Source: Sphingomonas naphthae
GTDB taxonomy: Bacteria; Pseudomonadota; Alphaproteobacteria; Sphingomonadales; Sphingomonadaceae
Assembly (NCBI RefSeq): GCF_028607085.1
Contig: NZ_CP117411.1
Coordinates: forward strand, 2,418,001-2,482,000
Direction of reading: 5' to 3'
Length of the DNA: 64,000 bases
Notes under the pieces: generated by a model
Database searches by the model: none
What the model was told of the DNA's origin: nothing
The model's input: the letters and a program-made list of their open reading frames with translations, nothing else
Shown: positions 46,750-55,545 of the stretch, one piece after another
How positions within the stretch are numbered: position 1 is the stretch's first letter
Layout: each line of letters begins with the position of its first letter
Program-made: the position numbers and the translations under genes

Positions 46750-47343
46750 ATGTTCGCCCGCCCCCTGTTGATCCGCGCCACCCTCGCTCTGCCCCTGCTC
46801 GCCCTCGCCGCCTGCGCCACCGCGCCGGATACGCGGGTGACCCGATTCCATCTCAACCAGCCGATCGCGCCCGCCGCCATCTCGATCGAGGCGCGCGACC
46901 CGGCGCTCGCGAATCTCGAATATGAAACCTATGCCGGCGCGGTGAACGGCGAACTGGCGCGCAACGGCTTCACCCCGGCGCCGCGCGGCACGGCCGAGCT
47001 GGTCGCGGTGGTGGACGTGCAGCGCCAATATTCGGCCGGGCCGATCAAGCCCCCGCCCTTCTCGATCGGCATCGGCGGCGGCACTTTCGGCCGCAACGTG
47101 GGCGTCGGCGGTGGCGTCACCCTGCCCGTGGGCAAGGCGCGCGCCACCGAACTGGTGCAGACCAATCTGGCGGTGCAGATCAAGCGTCGATCCGACAATA
47201 CGGTCATCTGGGAAGGCCGCGCCGTCACCCAGGCCAAGGGCGGGACCGAGCAGGCCGCCGCCGCCAACGCCGCCCCCAAACTCGCCGCCGCTCTGTTTGG
47301 GGGCTTCCCCGGAGAGTCGGGCAGGACCATAAGCGTCAAATGA
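46750..47343 (+). CDS. DUF4136-type lipoprotein
   Basis: A 197-residue lipoprotein: signal [16 protein letters not shown] with a lipobox (LAAC) at about Cys22. The mature domain has the pattern of DUF4136 proteins ([14 protein letters not shown], then a glycine-rich [19 protein letters not shown], and VIWEGRA). ATG 46750 has GGAG eight bases upstream; ATG 46732 would spoil the signal peptide little but has no ribosome site. It overlaps the next gene (ATGA), so the two form an operon. Function unknown. Confidence 0.8.
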   Translation: MFARPLLIRATLALPLLALAACATAPDTRVTRFHLNQPIAPAAISIEARDPALANLEYETYAGAVNGELARNGFTPAPRGTAELVAVVDVQRQYSAGPIKPPPFSIGIGGGTFGRNVGVGGGVTLPVGKARATELVQTNLAVQIKRRSDNTVIWEGRAVTQAKGGTEQAAAANAAPKLAAALFGGFPGESGRTISVK

Positions 47344-48467
47344 CCAGCCATATCTCGGCCGCGTTCGACAGCGGCAACATCCAGGTGGTCGCCGCCGACG
47401 GCGACCGGTTCGACCTCCAGATCGTGACCGATCATCTGTCGGACTTCTATCAATGGTTCCACTTCCGCCTGACCGGCGCGGCCGGCCGGGCGGTGACCCT
47501 GCGGATCATCAACGCCGCCAAATCGGCCTATCCCGATGGCTGGCCGGGCTATAGCGCGCGCATCTCCTCCGACCGCGAGGAATGGCTGACGACGCCGACC
47601 CGCTATGCCGACGGCGTGCTGACGATCGAGGTGACGCCCGACAGCGACAATCTGTGGGTCGCCTATTTCGCGCCTTATTCGATGGAGCGGCACCACGATC
47701 TGATCGCCGAGATTTCGAGCCGGCCGGGGGTGCGCTATCGCACGCTGGGGCGCACGCTGGACGGACAGGAGATGGATTGCCTCGATCTGGGCGAAGGGCC
47801 GCTCCAGGTGTGGCTCTACGCCCGCCAGCATCCCGGCGAGACGATGGCCGAATATTGGATGGAAGGCGCGCTGGAGCGGCTGACCGACCCGCACGACCCC
47901 GTCGCCCGCGCGCTGCTGAAGGCGGCCACCTTCCACGTCGTGCCCAACATGAACCCGGACGGGTCGCGGCGCGGCCATCTGCGCACCAACGCGGCCGGCG
48001 TGAACCTCAACCGCGAATGGCACGCCCCCACGGCCGACAGGAGCCCCGAGGTGCTGTGCGTGCGCGATGCGATGGACGAGACCGGCGTGGACTTCGCGAT
48101 GGATGTCCACGGCGACGAGGCCATCCCCTACGTGTTCCTCGCGGGCTTCGAGGGCATCCCCTCGTGGACGGAGCGGCAGGGGCGGCTCTACAAACTGTAC
48201 GGCACGACGCTGGCGGCGGTGACACCCGATTTCCAGACGCGCCACGGCTATGCCACGGCGGCGCCCGGCAAGGCCAACCTCACCATGTCCACCAACCAGC
48301 TCGCCGAACGCTTCGGCGCGGTGGCGATGACGTTGGAAATGCCCTTCAAGGACAATGACGACCTGCCCGACCCCGATTACGGCTGGTCGGCGGATCGATC
48401 CGCCCGGCTGGGCGCGGACTGCATGGGGGCGCTGTATCAGATCATCGGGGAGCTGGCGGCGAAGTAG
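47340..48467 (+). CDS. M14-family zinc carboxypeptidase (cytosolic carboxypeptidase-like)
   Basis: A 375-residue cytosolic protein of the M14 metallocarboxypeptidase family, most like the bacterial relatives of cytosolic carboxypeptidases (CCP/Nna1). After an N-terminal beta-rich domain come the zinc ligands in [16 protein letters not shown] (H and E), then [23 protein letters not shown], the third ligand in MDVHGDE, and the catalytic glutamate in TLEMPFKD. Substrates of bacterial members are not established. It overlaps the upstream lipoprotein gene. Confidence 0.88.
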   Translation: MTSHISAAFDSGNIQVVAADGDRFDLQIVTDHLSDFYQWFHFRLTGAAGRAVTLRIINAAKSAYPDGWPGYSARISSDREEWLTTPTRYADGVLTIEVTPDSDNLWVAYFAPYSMERHHDLIAEISSRPGVRYRTLGRTLDGQEMDCLDLGEGPLQVWLYARQHPGETMAEYWMEGALERLTDPHDPVARALLKAATFHVVPNMNPDGSRRGHLRTNAAGVNLNREWHAPTADRSPEVLCVRDAMDETGVDFAMDVHGDEAIPYVFLAGFEGIPSWTERQGRLYKLYGTTLAAVTPDFQTRHGYATAAPGKANLTMSTNQLAERFGAVAMTLEMPFKDNDDLPDPDYGWSADRSARLGADCMGALYQIIGELAAK

Positions 48468-48487
48468 GGCAGCTTGCCAATCACCCT

Positions 48488-48515
48488 TTCGATGTTACAT
48501 GTAACTGACATCGAA
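48488..48515. promoter_or_regulatory. Palindromic operator of the mazEF-type operon
   Basis: The perfect 12-base palindrome GTTACATGTAAC (48494-48505) lies inside a second inverted repeat, TTCGATGT…ACATCGAA (48488-48515), directly before the ribosome binding site of the antitoxin gene. Such sites bind the antitoxin or the toxin-antitoxin complex for autorepression. Confidence 0.7.
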
Positions 48516-48526
48516 GGAGCGATGGC

Positions 48527-48745
48527 ATGGCCATGCCGATCAGTCAGCGGGTTCAAAAGCGGCGCGATGCGATGCGCGCGGCGGGCCTGCGCCCTATTCA
48601 GATATGGGTGCCGGATACCCGGCGCGAAGGCTTCACCGAGGAATGCCGGCGGCAGGCGCGAATGGTCGCCATGGCCGATGCGGCGGATCGCGACCTGACC
48701 GACTTTCTCGATGAGGCGCTGCTCGATCTCGAGCGGGACGCGTGA
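48527..48745 (+). CDS. MazE-type antitoxin (DUF3018 family)
   Basis: A 72-residue, charged protein beginning MAMPISQRVQKRRDAMRAAG, followed by LRPIQIWVPDTRREGFTEEC, typical for the DUF3018 antitoxins that pair with PemK/MazF toxins. The N-terminal strand and helices give DNA binding and the acidic tail (DFLDEALLDLERDA) neutralises the toxin. AAGGAG seven bases before ATG 48527 fixes the start. Its stop overlaps the toxin GTG, so toxin translation depends on antitoxin translation. Confidence 0.88.
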   Translation: MAMPISQRVQKRRDAMRAAGLRPIQIWVPDTRREGFTEECRRQARMVAMADAADRDLTDFLDEALLDLERDA

Positions 48746-49062
48746 GGCGCGGCGACATCGTCACGATCGCGACGCCCGGCGACTTCGGCAAGCCACGGCC
48801 GGCGCTCATCATCCAGTCGGATCAGTTCGAGACCGGCACGATCACCGTTCTGCTCGTTACAAGCACCCTGCTGGACGCGCCGCTGTTACGGCCGAGCATT
48901 CAGCCGTCGCCCGAGAATGGACTGCGAAAGCCCTCTCAGGTGATGATCGACAAGCCCATGAGCATCAGACGCGATCGGATCGGCGATGTCTTCGGGCGGC
49001 TCGATGCGGAAACGATGCTCGCCGTCACCCGCGCGCTGGCGGTGTTTCTGGGCATAGCCTGA
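48742..49062 (+). CDS. MazF/PemK-type endoribonuclease toxin
   Basis: A 106-residue toxin of the MazF/PemK (PF02452-like) family, which cleaves mRNA at specific short sequences. It starts RRGDIVTIATPGDFGKPRPALII, the hallmark that includes the catalytic arginine and the RPALI strand, and has the later PSQVMIDKPMSIRRDRIGDVFG block with the second catalytic region. It begins with GTG in the GTGA overlap. The cell target sequence is unknown. A strong terminator follows. Confidence 0.92.
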   Translation: MRRGDIVTIATPGDFGKPRPALIIQSDQFETGTITVLLVTSTLLDAPLLRPSIQPSPENGLRKPSQVMIDKPMSIRRDRIGDVFGRLDAETMLAVTRALAVFLGIA

Positions 49063-49071
49063 CCCTGAACC

Positions 49072-49108
49072 AAAACGGCCTCCCCACATTGCGTGGGGAG
49101 GCCGTTTT
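49072..49108. terminator. Strong bidirectional terminator
   Basis: AAAACGGCCTCCCCAC pairs perfectly with GTGGGGAGGCCGTTTT around a five-base loop. It lies ten bases after the toxin stop and 35 bases after the stop of the convergent FKBP gene, so it can end both transcripts. Confidence 0.92.
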
Positions 49109-49142
49109 GCTGTCGGTCGATCGCTTGGCCGACCGGCCGAAA

Positions 49143-49697
49143 TTACATCCCCGCGCCGGGCATACCGGGCATGCCGGCCGGCATCGGCTGGAAACCGATC
49201 AGGCCGACATCGAACACCAGCACCGAATTGGCGGGGATCGGGCCGGCGGCGCGGTCGCCGTAGCCGAGGGCCGGCGGGATCCAGAAGCGATACTTCCCGT
49301 CCGCCTGCATCAGCTGCAGCGCCTCGGAGAAGCCGGGGATGACACCGGACACGGGCATCGGCACCGGCCCGCCATTCTTGGCGGACGAATCGAATGTCTC
49401 GCCGCTGACGAGCTTGCCGTCATAGGTAATCAGCGCCACGTCGCCAGCGGTCGGCTTCGGCCCCTTGCCGGGCTTCAGCACTTCATATTGCAGGCCGGAG
49501 GCGGTGGTGACGACACCGCTCCGCTTGCCGTTTTCCGCCAGAAAGTCGGCCGGAGTCTGCGCCATGGCGACCGCCTTGGACGTGCTGGTCCAGGCGGCGG
49601 CCAGGGCCAGAAGCAAGGTGATCGCGATACCCACCCACAGCATCGGCAGCACGCCCTTCTTGATCGGGCGCAGCGGAACGGCGGTCACTTCGGACAT
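49143..49697 (-). CDS. FKBP-type peptidyl-prolyl cis-trans isomerase, membrane-anchored
   Basis: A 184-residue protein with an N-terminal membrane anchor (VLPMLWVGIAITLLLALAAAW) and a periplasmic FKBP domain. Conserved parts are GLQYEVLKPGKGPKP, VSGETFDSS, VIPGFSEALQLM, and RFWIPPALGYGDRAAGPIPANSVLVFDVGLI. The C-terminal tail is methionine-, glycine- and proline-rich (GMPGMPGAGM). It helps to fold exported proteins. It shares its strand with the neighbouring rpsU, 46 bases upstream. Confidence 0.92.
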   Translation of the reverse strand: MSEVTAVPLRPIKKGVLPMLWVGIAITLLLALAAAWTSTSKAVAMAQTPADFLAENGKRSGVVTTASGLQYEVLKPGKGPKPTAGDVALITYDGKLVSGETFDSSAKNGGPVPMPVSGVIPGFSEALQLMQADGKYRFWIPPALGYGDRAAGPIPANSVLVFDVGLIGFQPMPAGMPGMPGAGM

Positions 49698-49743
49698 GGG
49701 GTACTCGCGATGGAGAGCAGGAAAAACGTGGTGCTACAGCGCC

Positions 49744-49950
49744 TTACCGGGCGCCGTCACGCTCCGCCCGCTTGCGCTCCAGCTTGCGGGCGCGGCGCAC
49801 GGCGGCAGCCCGCTCACGAGCGCGCTTCTCCGAGGGCTTCTCGTAATGGCGACGCAGCTTCATCTCGCGATACACGCCCTCGCGCTGCAGCTTCTTCTTG
49901 AGCGCGCGAAGGGCCTGATCGACATTATTGTCGCGAACGATGATCTGCAT
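49744..49950 (-). CDS. rpsU: 30S ribosomal protein S21
   Basis: A 68-residue basic protein of the small subunit (bS21), needed for start-codon selection. It has [19 protein letters not shown] and [18 protein letters not shown], both diagnostic. The upstream spacer (49951-50163) shows no ORF or clear promoter. Confidence 0.96.
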   Translation of the reverse strand: MQIIVRDNNVDQALRALKKKLQREGVYREMKLRRHYEKPSEKRARERAAAVRRARKLERKRAERDGAR

Positions 49951-50163
49951 GAACCGTCACACTCCAGCTTCATTATCGTGGGTCGCGGGGGCGGGCTTGC
50001 GGCATCCGCACCCGATCCTTCGACCCGAAAACAGTGAATCGCCACGGGAACATCCCGTGACGCGAAGCGGCGCCGATAGCAGCGACGGGCCGAACCTTCA
50101 ACCCCGCATGGCCGCTACGCGCGCTCTTTCAAACACCGCCGCGCCGCCCTATCGCCTTGGCGC

Positions 50164-50712
50164 ATGACCAGTTTCACCGTCAACGGCATGCCGCTGCACT
50201 ACAAGCTCGACATGCACACGCCGCTGCTGTGGGCGCTGCGCGACGCATCGAACCTCACCGGCACCAAATATGGCTGCGGCACCGGCCAGTGCGGCGCCTG
50301 CACCGTGCATATCGACGGCGTGGCGCAGCGTTCCTGTCAGGTGCCGATCGGATCGATCGAGGGCACGTTCGTCACCACGATCGAGGGGCTGTCGGGCGAT
50401 CGCAGCCATCCGGTGCAGCAGGCGTGGGCGGAGGAGAATGTGCCGCAATGCGGCTATTGCCAGTCGGGCATGATCATGGCGGCGGCGGCCTTGCTGGCAA
50501 AGGTGAAGGATCCCACCGACGACGAGATCGATCAGGCGATCACCAACCTGTGCCGCTGCGGGACCTACCCCCGCGTCCGCCGCGCGATCCACGCCGCCGC
50601 GCGCGCCATGGTGGAGCAGCAGGCGATCGCGTCGGCCCCGCCGCCGGGGATCGATCCGGCCGACGCGGCGCAGGCGGTGCCGGCGCTGGTGGCGCCAGTG
50701 GAGAAGAAGTGA
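50164..50712 (+). CDS. Isoquinoline 1-oxidoreductase-type 2Fe-2S subunit, without adjacent large subunit
   Basis: A 182-residue small subunit of the xanthine-dehydrogenase superfamily, most like IorA. An N-terminal plant-type 2Fe-2S domain has [17 protein letters not shown] and a fourth cysteine in RSCQ; a C-terminal all-helical domain has [10 protein letters not shown] and CRCGTYPR. The C-terminal tail is proline/alanine-rich. Such proteins pass electrons from a molybdopterin subunit (IorB), normally encoded next door, but the next gene encodes an RcnB-like protein. A truncated repeat arm lies just downstream at 50734. Confidence 0.88.
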   Translation: MTSFTVNGMPLHYKLDMHTPLLWALRDASNLTGTKYGCGTGQCGACTVHIDGVAQRSCQVPIGSIEGTFVTTIEGLSGDRSHPVQQAWAEENVPQCGYCQSGMIMAAAALLAKVKDPTDDEIDQAITNLCRCGTYPRVRRAIHAAARAMVEQQAIASAPPPGIDPADAAQAVPALVAPVEKK

Positions 50713-50733
50713 AGGCCTGACGCACCCCCGCTC

Positions 50734-50747
50734 CGTCATTGCGAGCG
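50734..50747. repeat. Truncated family A repeat arm
   Basis: CGTCATTGCGAGCG matches the first 14 bases of family A, then the similarity stops without a partner arm. It suggests a deletion or rearrangement next to the IorA-like gene. Confidence 0.55.
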
Positions 50748-50857
50748 TAATCCTTTCGCCTTGCTGACAGGTGGGTTCAGCCGCTTTTCACCGCGACACG
50801 GCCATAAGCATCCCGTGCGGTGGCGAATGGGCCACCGTCTCTGGAGACCATGAGTCG

Positions 50858-51637
50858 ATGTTGAGGATCGCCACCACCGCTTTGCTTCTGGCGGCCGCCG
50901 CCACCCCGGCGATCGCCGCCGCGCAGGAGCCCGACCGCAGCTACGGCCGCCCCGGCCGCGAGGCGCCCAACCCCGGTCAGCAACGCGCCACCTTCCGCGA
51001 CAACGGCGGACAGCGCTCCGACGCGGCCGACGCCCGCCGAGAGTTTCGCCAGACTCAGCGCCCGGAAACGATCGGCGAACGCGGGCCGCGCCCGGACGTG
51101 CGCGCCGATACGCCACCGGCGCAGGTCCGTCAGGATCGGCAGGAATTGCGCGGGGATCGTCGTGATATCCGCGATGACCGGCGCGACATCCGCAACGATC
51201 GACGCGACATCCGAGACGACCGGCGCGATGATCGCCGCGACTGGCGCGATGACCGGCGGGACGATCGCCGGTACGACAATCGCGGCTGGGACAATCGTGG
51301 CGGCTGGAACGGCAATGATCGCGGCGCACAGTGGAACAACCGCTGGCGGGACGATCGCCGCTACGACTGGCAGGGCTATCGCACCGCCAATCGCAACATC
51401 TATCGCCTGCCGCGTTATTATGCGCCACGCGGCTATGCCTATCGCCGCTGGTCGGTCGGCTATCGCTTCGACCCGTGGGCCTATGATCGCAGCTACTGGA
51501 TCAACGATCCGTACCAGTATCGCCTGCCCCCGGCCTACGGCTCCTATCGCTGGGTGCGCTATTATGACGACGTCGCGCTGGTCGATATCAGCACGGGCCT
51601 GATCGCGGACGTGCTGTACAGCTTCTTCCTGCGCTAA
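50858..51637 (+). CDS. RcnB-family protein with an Arg/Asp-rich repeat region
   Basis: A 259-residue exported protein. After a signal peptide (TALLLAAAATPAIAAA) a long arginine/aspartate-rich segment of short tandem units (RDIRDDR, RDIRNDR and similar, about residues 100-140, bases 51150-51290) leads to a C-terminal RcnB domain with YAYRRWSVGYRF and WVRYYDDVALVDISTGLI. RcnB of E. coli is a periplasmic factor in nickel/cobalt balance, but sphingomonad paralogues are numerous and their role is unknown. The DNA of the repeat is also repetitive, a likely site of length change. Confidence 0.8.
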   Translation: MLRIATTALLLAAAATPAIAAAQEPDRSYGRPGREAPNPGQQRATFRDNGGQRSDAADARREFRQTQRPETIGERGPRPDVRADTPPAQVRQDRQELRGDRRDIRDDRRDIRNDRRDIRDDRRDDRRDWRDDRRDDRRYDNRGWDNRGGWNGNDRGAQWNNRWRDDRRYDWQGYRTANRNIYRLPRYYAPRGYAYRRWSVGYRFDPWAYDRSYWINDPYQYRLPPAYGSYRWVRYYDDVALVDISTGLIADVLYSFFLR

Positions 51638-51662
51638 ACGCCTGACACGACTCAAGTAATGT

Positions 51663-51700
51663 GGCCCCGGACCTTTGCGGTTCGGGGCCGTTTTTCTTTT
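51663..51700 (+). terminator. Rho-independent terminator
   Basis: GGCCCCG (51663-51669) pairs with CGGGGCC (51683-51689), followed by TTTTT and more T residues. It lies 25 bases after the first RcnB-like gene. Confidence 0.85.
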
Positions 51701-51850
51701 CCGACAAAAATATTTCGATCCTGAAACCTGTCGCGAAGCTGACCGTTGGGTTCCGCGTCGGTTCAGGCCGAATCACCTAGACCCGTCTTCGTCGCAGGCC
51801 ATTCTTCGACGAGACGAACGGCCTGCCGCCATTGAGTATGGAGATGGACG

Positions 51851-52327
51851 ATGCGTAAGTTTCTCACCTTTGGCCTGATCGCCGCCGCCATGGTGCCCAC
51901 GTTGGCTCAGGCCCAGACGCGCGAGTTGCGCGACGGTCGCCAGGATATCCGCCAGGAGCAGCGCGACGTGAACCGCGCGATCCGCAACGGCGCCCCCGGC
52001 CATGTCGTGCGCGACCAGCAGCGTGACGTGCGCGAAGCCCGCCGCGAATATCGCGAGGACTGGCGCGACTATCGCCGCAGCAACCGCAACGTCTATCACC
52101 GCCCCGCCTATGTCGGTCCGCGCGGCTATGCCTATCGCCCGGTCGCCGTCGGCTATCGCTTCGCCCCGACCTATTATGGCCGCAACTATTGGGTGAGCGA
52201 CTGGCAGCGCTACCGCCTGTCGGCGCCGGGCCGCAACCAGCAGTGGATCCGCTACGGCAATGATGTCGTGCTGGTGGACGTCCGCAACGGCCGGACGATC
52301 GCGGTGAACAACAGCTTCTTCTGGTAA
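51851..52327 (+). CDS. RcnB-family protein
   Basis: A 158-residue exported protein with a signal peptide (FLTFGLIAAAMVPTLAQA), a charged arginine-rich helical stretch (DIRQEQRDVNRAIRNG … REARREYREDWRDYRR), and a C-terminal RcnB domain with PRGYAYRPVAVGYRF, QWIRYGNDVVLVDVRNG. It is the shorter neighbour of the gene at 50858-51637 and shares its domain order without the expanded repeats, so the pair is probably a tandem duplication. GGAGATGG lies before ATG 51851. Confidence 0.85.
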   Translation: MRKFLTFGLIAAAMVPTLAQAQTRELRDGRQDIRQEQRDVNRAIRNGAPGHVVRDQQRDVREARREYREDWRDYRRSNRNVYHRPAYVGPRGYAYRPVAVGYRFAPTYYGRNYWVSDWQRYRLSAPGRNQQWIRYGNDVVLVDVRNGRTIAVNNSFFW

Positions 52328-52354
52328 GAGGCGCGGGCCGAGGCCTGAAGGATG

Positions 52355-52385
52355 CCCCCGGAGCGACGCTCCGGGGGTTTCTTTG
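52355..52385 (+). terminator. Rho-independent terminator
   Basis: CCCCCGGAGCG pairs perfectly with CGCTCCGGGGG around a single base, followed by TTTCTTTG. It lies 28 bases after the second RcnB-like gene. Confidence 0.88.
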
Positions 52386-52427
52386 TGTGTGGAAACGATC
52401 CTCCCCGTGCCGTGGAGGAACTGAAAT

Positions 52428-53111
52428 TCACCCCAGCTTGCCGAAAGGCAGCAGGCTCCGTGCCTGCTTGCGGGCCAGCGCGCCGTTGCCCTCGACGATT
52501 GCGGGCAGGATGATCTGGGCGGCGCGCTTCATCACCCGATCGATGCCGGTCGGCGCGGGCGCCTTGAGCGCGGCCTCGGCCAGCTGGCGGGTGCGCAGCA
52601 GATCATTGTCGTCGGCGCGGATGTGCAGAAGCGCGGCGGCGCCGAGGATGAAGGCGCGATCGCGGCCGAGTGCCACGGCCTTGTCCAGTTCCGCCTCGCC
52701 GATCGCCTTCTTGGCGCCCAGCGCCGCGCCCGCGATGAGGCCGCCCAGCTGATCGACCGAATCGAGATGCCAGGTCGCCACCGCGAGATGATATTCCGGG
52801 TTGCGCGGATCGGCCTTGAGCAGCCCCTCGAAGATGGCGCGCGACAATTTGGCGTCGCCCGCGCTCTTGGTGAGCTTGGCGCGATAGCCGATCGCCACGC
52901 CGCGCTGAAGGACGGCCTCCTTGTCGGCCGGGTTGGCGGCGATGAGCGCGTCGGCCTGTTTGATCGCCGCGTCGATCTCGGCCGTGGCCTGCTTCTTGTC
53001 GGTGACGAGGAAGGCGGTGCGGGCGATATCCTCGCGCAGCGTATCCGCCATCGCCGGGCTGGCGGCCAGCAGCGACAGACAGGAACCGATCAGCAACCAA
53101 CGACGCGGCAT
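52428..53111 (-). CDS. Secreted TPR-like protein of unknown function
   Basis: A 227-residue exported, alanine-rich helical protein with a signal peptide (LLIGSCLSLLAASPAMA). Helix pairs such as DAAIKQADALIAANPADKEA and IFEGLLKADPRNPEYHLAVA show TPR-like periodicity. No enzyme motif is seen. ATG 53111 or GTG 53117 may be the start. It ends in convergence with the RcnB-like gene and lies 24 bases after the lysK stop on the same strand, so it may be cotranscribed with it. Confidence 0.75.
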   Translation of the reverse strand: MPRRWLLIGSCLSLLAASPAMADTLREDIARTAFLVTDKKQATAEIDAAIKQADALIAANPADKEAVLQRGVAIGYRAKLTKSAGDAKLSRAIFEGLLKADPRNPEYHLAVATWHLDSVDQLGGLIAGAALGAKKAIGEAELDKAVALGRDRAFILGAAALLHIRADDNDLLRTRQLAEAALKAPAPTGIDRVMKRAAQIILPAIVEGNGALARKQARSLLPFGKLG

Positions 53112-53135
53112 TATCACGATACTCCGGCGGCAGGC

Positions 53136-54725
53136 TCAGGCGCGGGCGAGAGCGTCCGCGATCAGGGTGCGGCTGTTGGGAACGCCCAGCAGGCGGATAA
53201 AGCTCCCCATGCGGGGGCCCTGCGCGGTGCCCAGCAATGTTTCGTAGAGCGCCTTGAACCAGTCGCGCAGCGGATCGAAGCCCGCCGCCTTGCCCGCCTC
53301 ATACACTTCGTTCTGGATGGTCTCGGCATCCGCCTCGTCCGGCAGCGCCGCGATGCGCGCGTCGAGATCGGCCAGCGCCGCCGCCTCGCGAGGATCGGGC
53401 GCGCGGCGGACGAGCGTGGGGGCGATCACGTCGCGATGATAGGCCAGCGCGTGGCCGACGAGGGCGTCGAGCGCCGGATACCGCTCCGGGCTGGCATCCG
53501 GCACATAATTGCCGAGATAGCCCCAGATCACCGACCGGTCCGCCTCGCCCAGCACGCCCACCAGATTGAGCAGCAGGCCGAAACTCACCGGCAGCGCCTC
53601 GCCCGGCACCTTGGCGTCGTGGATATGGTGCACCGGATTGCCGAGCCGCTTGGCCACATCCTGCGCCGGCCATTCGACCCGGCTCTGCCAATAATCGTCG
53701 ATCGCGCGCGGGATCACGCCCATGTGGAGTTGCTTGGCGCGCTTGGGCTCGCGATAGGCGAAATAGGCCAGGCTCTCGGGCGGGCCGTAGGTCAGCCATT
53801 GCTCCAGCGACAGGCCATTGCCCTTCGACTTGGAGATTTTCTCGCCCTTTTCGTCGAGGAACATCTCGTAGTTGAAGCCCTCGGGCGGCTTGCCGCCGAG
53901 GACGCGGGCGATCTTGGAGGACTGGATCACCGAATCGATCAGATCCTTGCCCGCCATCTCGTAATCGACATCGAGCGCGACCCAGCGCATCGCCCAATCG
54001 ACCTTCCATTGCAGCTTGGATGCGCCCGACAGCGCCGAGGTGGTAATCTCCTCGCCATCGGCCGGATCGACGTAGCGGATCAGCCCCGCCTCGGCATCGA
54101 CCACGGTGACCGGCACCTGGAGGACGATGCCCGACTTCGGCGAGATCGGCAGGACGGGCGAATAGCTCTGGCGCCGATCCTCTCGCAGCGTCGGCAGCAT
54201 GACGTCCATGATCGCCTGATAGCGGCGAAGCACCTGCCGCAAGGTCTCGTCGAACACGCCCGCCCGATAGCGTTCGGTGGAGGAGACGAATTCATAGTCG
54301 AAGCCGAAGCGATCGAGGAAGTCGCGCAGCATCGCATTGTTATGCGCGGCGAAACTGTCGTGCGTGCCGAACGGATCGGGGATGCTGGTCAGCGGCTTCC
54401 CCAGATATTCGGCCAGCATATCCTTGTTCGGCACATTGTCCGGCACCTTGCGCAGGCCGTCCATGTCGTCCGAAAAGGCCACCAGCCGCGTCGGTATGTC
54501 GGACAGCGCGTGGAAGGCGTTGCGGACCATCGTGGTGCGCAGCACTTCGTTGAAGGTGCCGATGTGCGGCAGGCCCGAGGGGCCGTAGCCGGTCTCGAAC
54601 AGCACATGGCCCTTGGCCGGCGCGCCATCCGGATATCGCTTGAGGAGCTTGCGCGCCTCTTCATAGGGCCAGGCCTTACTCGCCAGGGCGGCGGCGCGGA
54701 GTTCGGGGGAAATTTCGGTCATCAT
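53136..54725 (-). CDS. lysK: Lysyl-tRNA synthetase, class I
   Basis: A 529-residue class I (archaeal-type) lysyl-tRNA synthetase, which charges tRNA-Lys. The class I motifs are present: HIGH as GYGPSGLPHIGTFNE and KMSKS as EKISKSKGNGLSL. YFAYREPKRAKQLHMGVIP and DYWQSRVEWPAQD are typical for LysK. Alphaproteobacteria commonly use this enzyme in place of the class II LysS. Start is ATG 54725, followed by a second ATG at 54722. Confidence 0.95.
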   Translation of the reverse strand: MMTEISPELRAAALASKAWPYEEARKLLKRYPDGAPAKGHVLFETGYGPSGLPHIGTFNEVLRTTMVRNAFHALSDIPTRLVAFSDDMDGLRKVPDNVPNKDMLAEYLGKPLTSIPDPFGTHDSFAAHNNAMLRDFLDRFGFDYEFVSSTERYRAGVFDETLRQVLRRYQAIMDVMLPTLREDRRQSYSPVLPISPKSGIVLQVPVTVVDAEAGLIRYVDPADGEEITTSALSGASKLQWKVDWAMRWVALDVDYEMAGKDLIDSVIQSSKIARVLGGKPPEGFNYEMFLDEKGEKISKSKGNGLSLEQWLTYGPPESLAYFAYREPKRAKQLHMGVIPRAIDDYWQSRVEWPAQDVAKRLGNPVHHIHDAKVPGEALPVSFGLLLNLVGVLGEADRSVIWGYLGNYVPDASPERYPALDALVGHALAYHRDVIAPTLVRRAPDPREAAALADLDARIAALPDEADAETIQNEVYEAGKAAGFDPLRDWFKALYETLLGTAQGPRMGSFIRLLGVPNSRTLIADALARA

Positions 54726-54797
54726 GCCTTGGCTATCTATCGTCGGCCGCCGCCTTAGAGCATGATGACGCTCCTGTGAAACCTCCGGGACACGGCC

Positions 54798-55364
54798 ATG
54801 GCGCAAGAAGTGATCGCCCCCACCGCCACGCTGCCCGCGATGCGCCGGCTGGACCGCACGCCCGAGCGGCTGCTGTACGAAACGCGCGCGGGGCTGGGCG
54901 CGCTACCGTCAGGGATCGGCGTGATGGCACTGACGATCGCGCCGCAGATCCTGGCACTGGGCTTCCTCTTCTGGGCGATCTGGTGGCCGGAGCCCGTCAC
55001 GCGGACGAGCAGGATCTTCGCCTGGGGATGCAGCGCGCTGCTGGTGGCGCTGGTGCTGGGCGTCGCGGGGCTGCTGATGCGCCGCTACCGGGGCTTCGTC
55101 ACCGCCGTCCTCCGCGCGCCCTTCACCCGCATCCGCGTGACCGACCAGCGCGTGCAATGGCTGCTGCCATGGACGCCGACGCCGCTGATGGAGATCGGCC
55201 GCCACCGCATCCTGGGCGGGCTGCTCGGCCCGGTCGACGCCAAGGGGCGCGGCAATGCGGCGATGGTGCTGGTCGACGGCGATCCGGCGGCGGACATCGA
55301 CGGGAATATCCACTTCGATCGCCTGCCCCACGCCGAGCGATTCGTGGCGGCGCTGAGCGGCTGA
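54798..55364 (+). CDS. Membrane protein with a PH-like domain
   Basis: A 188-residue protein with two adjacent membrane helices (GVMALTIAPQILALGFLFWAIWW and ALLVALVLGVAGLLMRRY) and then a soluble beta-rich part (FTRIRVTDQRVQWLLPWTP) that resembles bacterial PH domains. No named family is certain. It is divergent from lysK with a short shared promoter region of 72 bases. Confidence 0.6.
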   Translation: MAQEVIAPTATLPAMRRLDRTPERLLYETRAGLGALPSGIGVMALTIAPQILALGFLFWAIWWPEPVTRTSRIFAWGCSALLVALVLGVAGLLMRRYRGFVTAVLRAPFTRIRVTDQRVQWLLPWTPTPLMEIGRHRILGGLLGPVDAKGRGNAAMVLVDGDPAADIDGNIHFDRLPHAERFVAALSG

Positions 55365-55388
55365 CACCGGGCGGGCGATAGACCCATC

Positions 55389-55504
55389 CGTCGCCCCGGC
55401 GCAGGCCGGGGCCTCAGGCGATCGCACGATCCGATAGGGGAGCCACGCGTCCAGATCGACCGACCCACACATCGCCCGAGGCCCCGGCCTGCGCCGGGGC
55501 GACG
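55389..55504. repeat. Dispersed palindrome, family D (copy 3)
   Basis: CGTCGCCCCGGCGCAGGCCG and its reverse complement flank about 65 bases, longer than in the other two copies. It separates convergent genes. Confidence 0.8.
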
Positions 55505-55545
55505 GGTTGGGCCGGCATTCCTCCCAGTACGGGCGGAGTTTGCTT

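Noticed and set aside
51150-51290. CRISPR-like or satellite array
   Set aside because: The short units are in frame, code for Arg/Asp repeats of an RcnB-like protein, and have no constant repeat with unique spacers.
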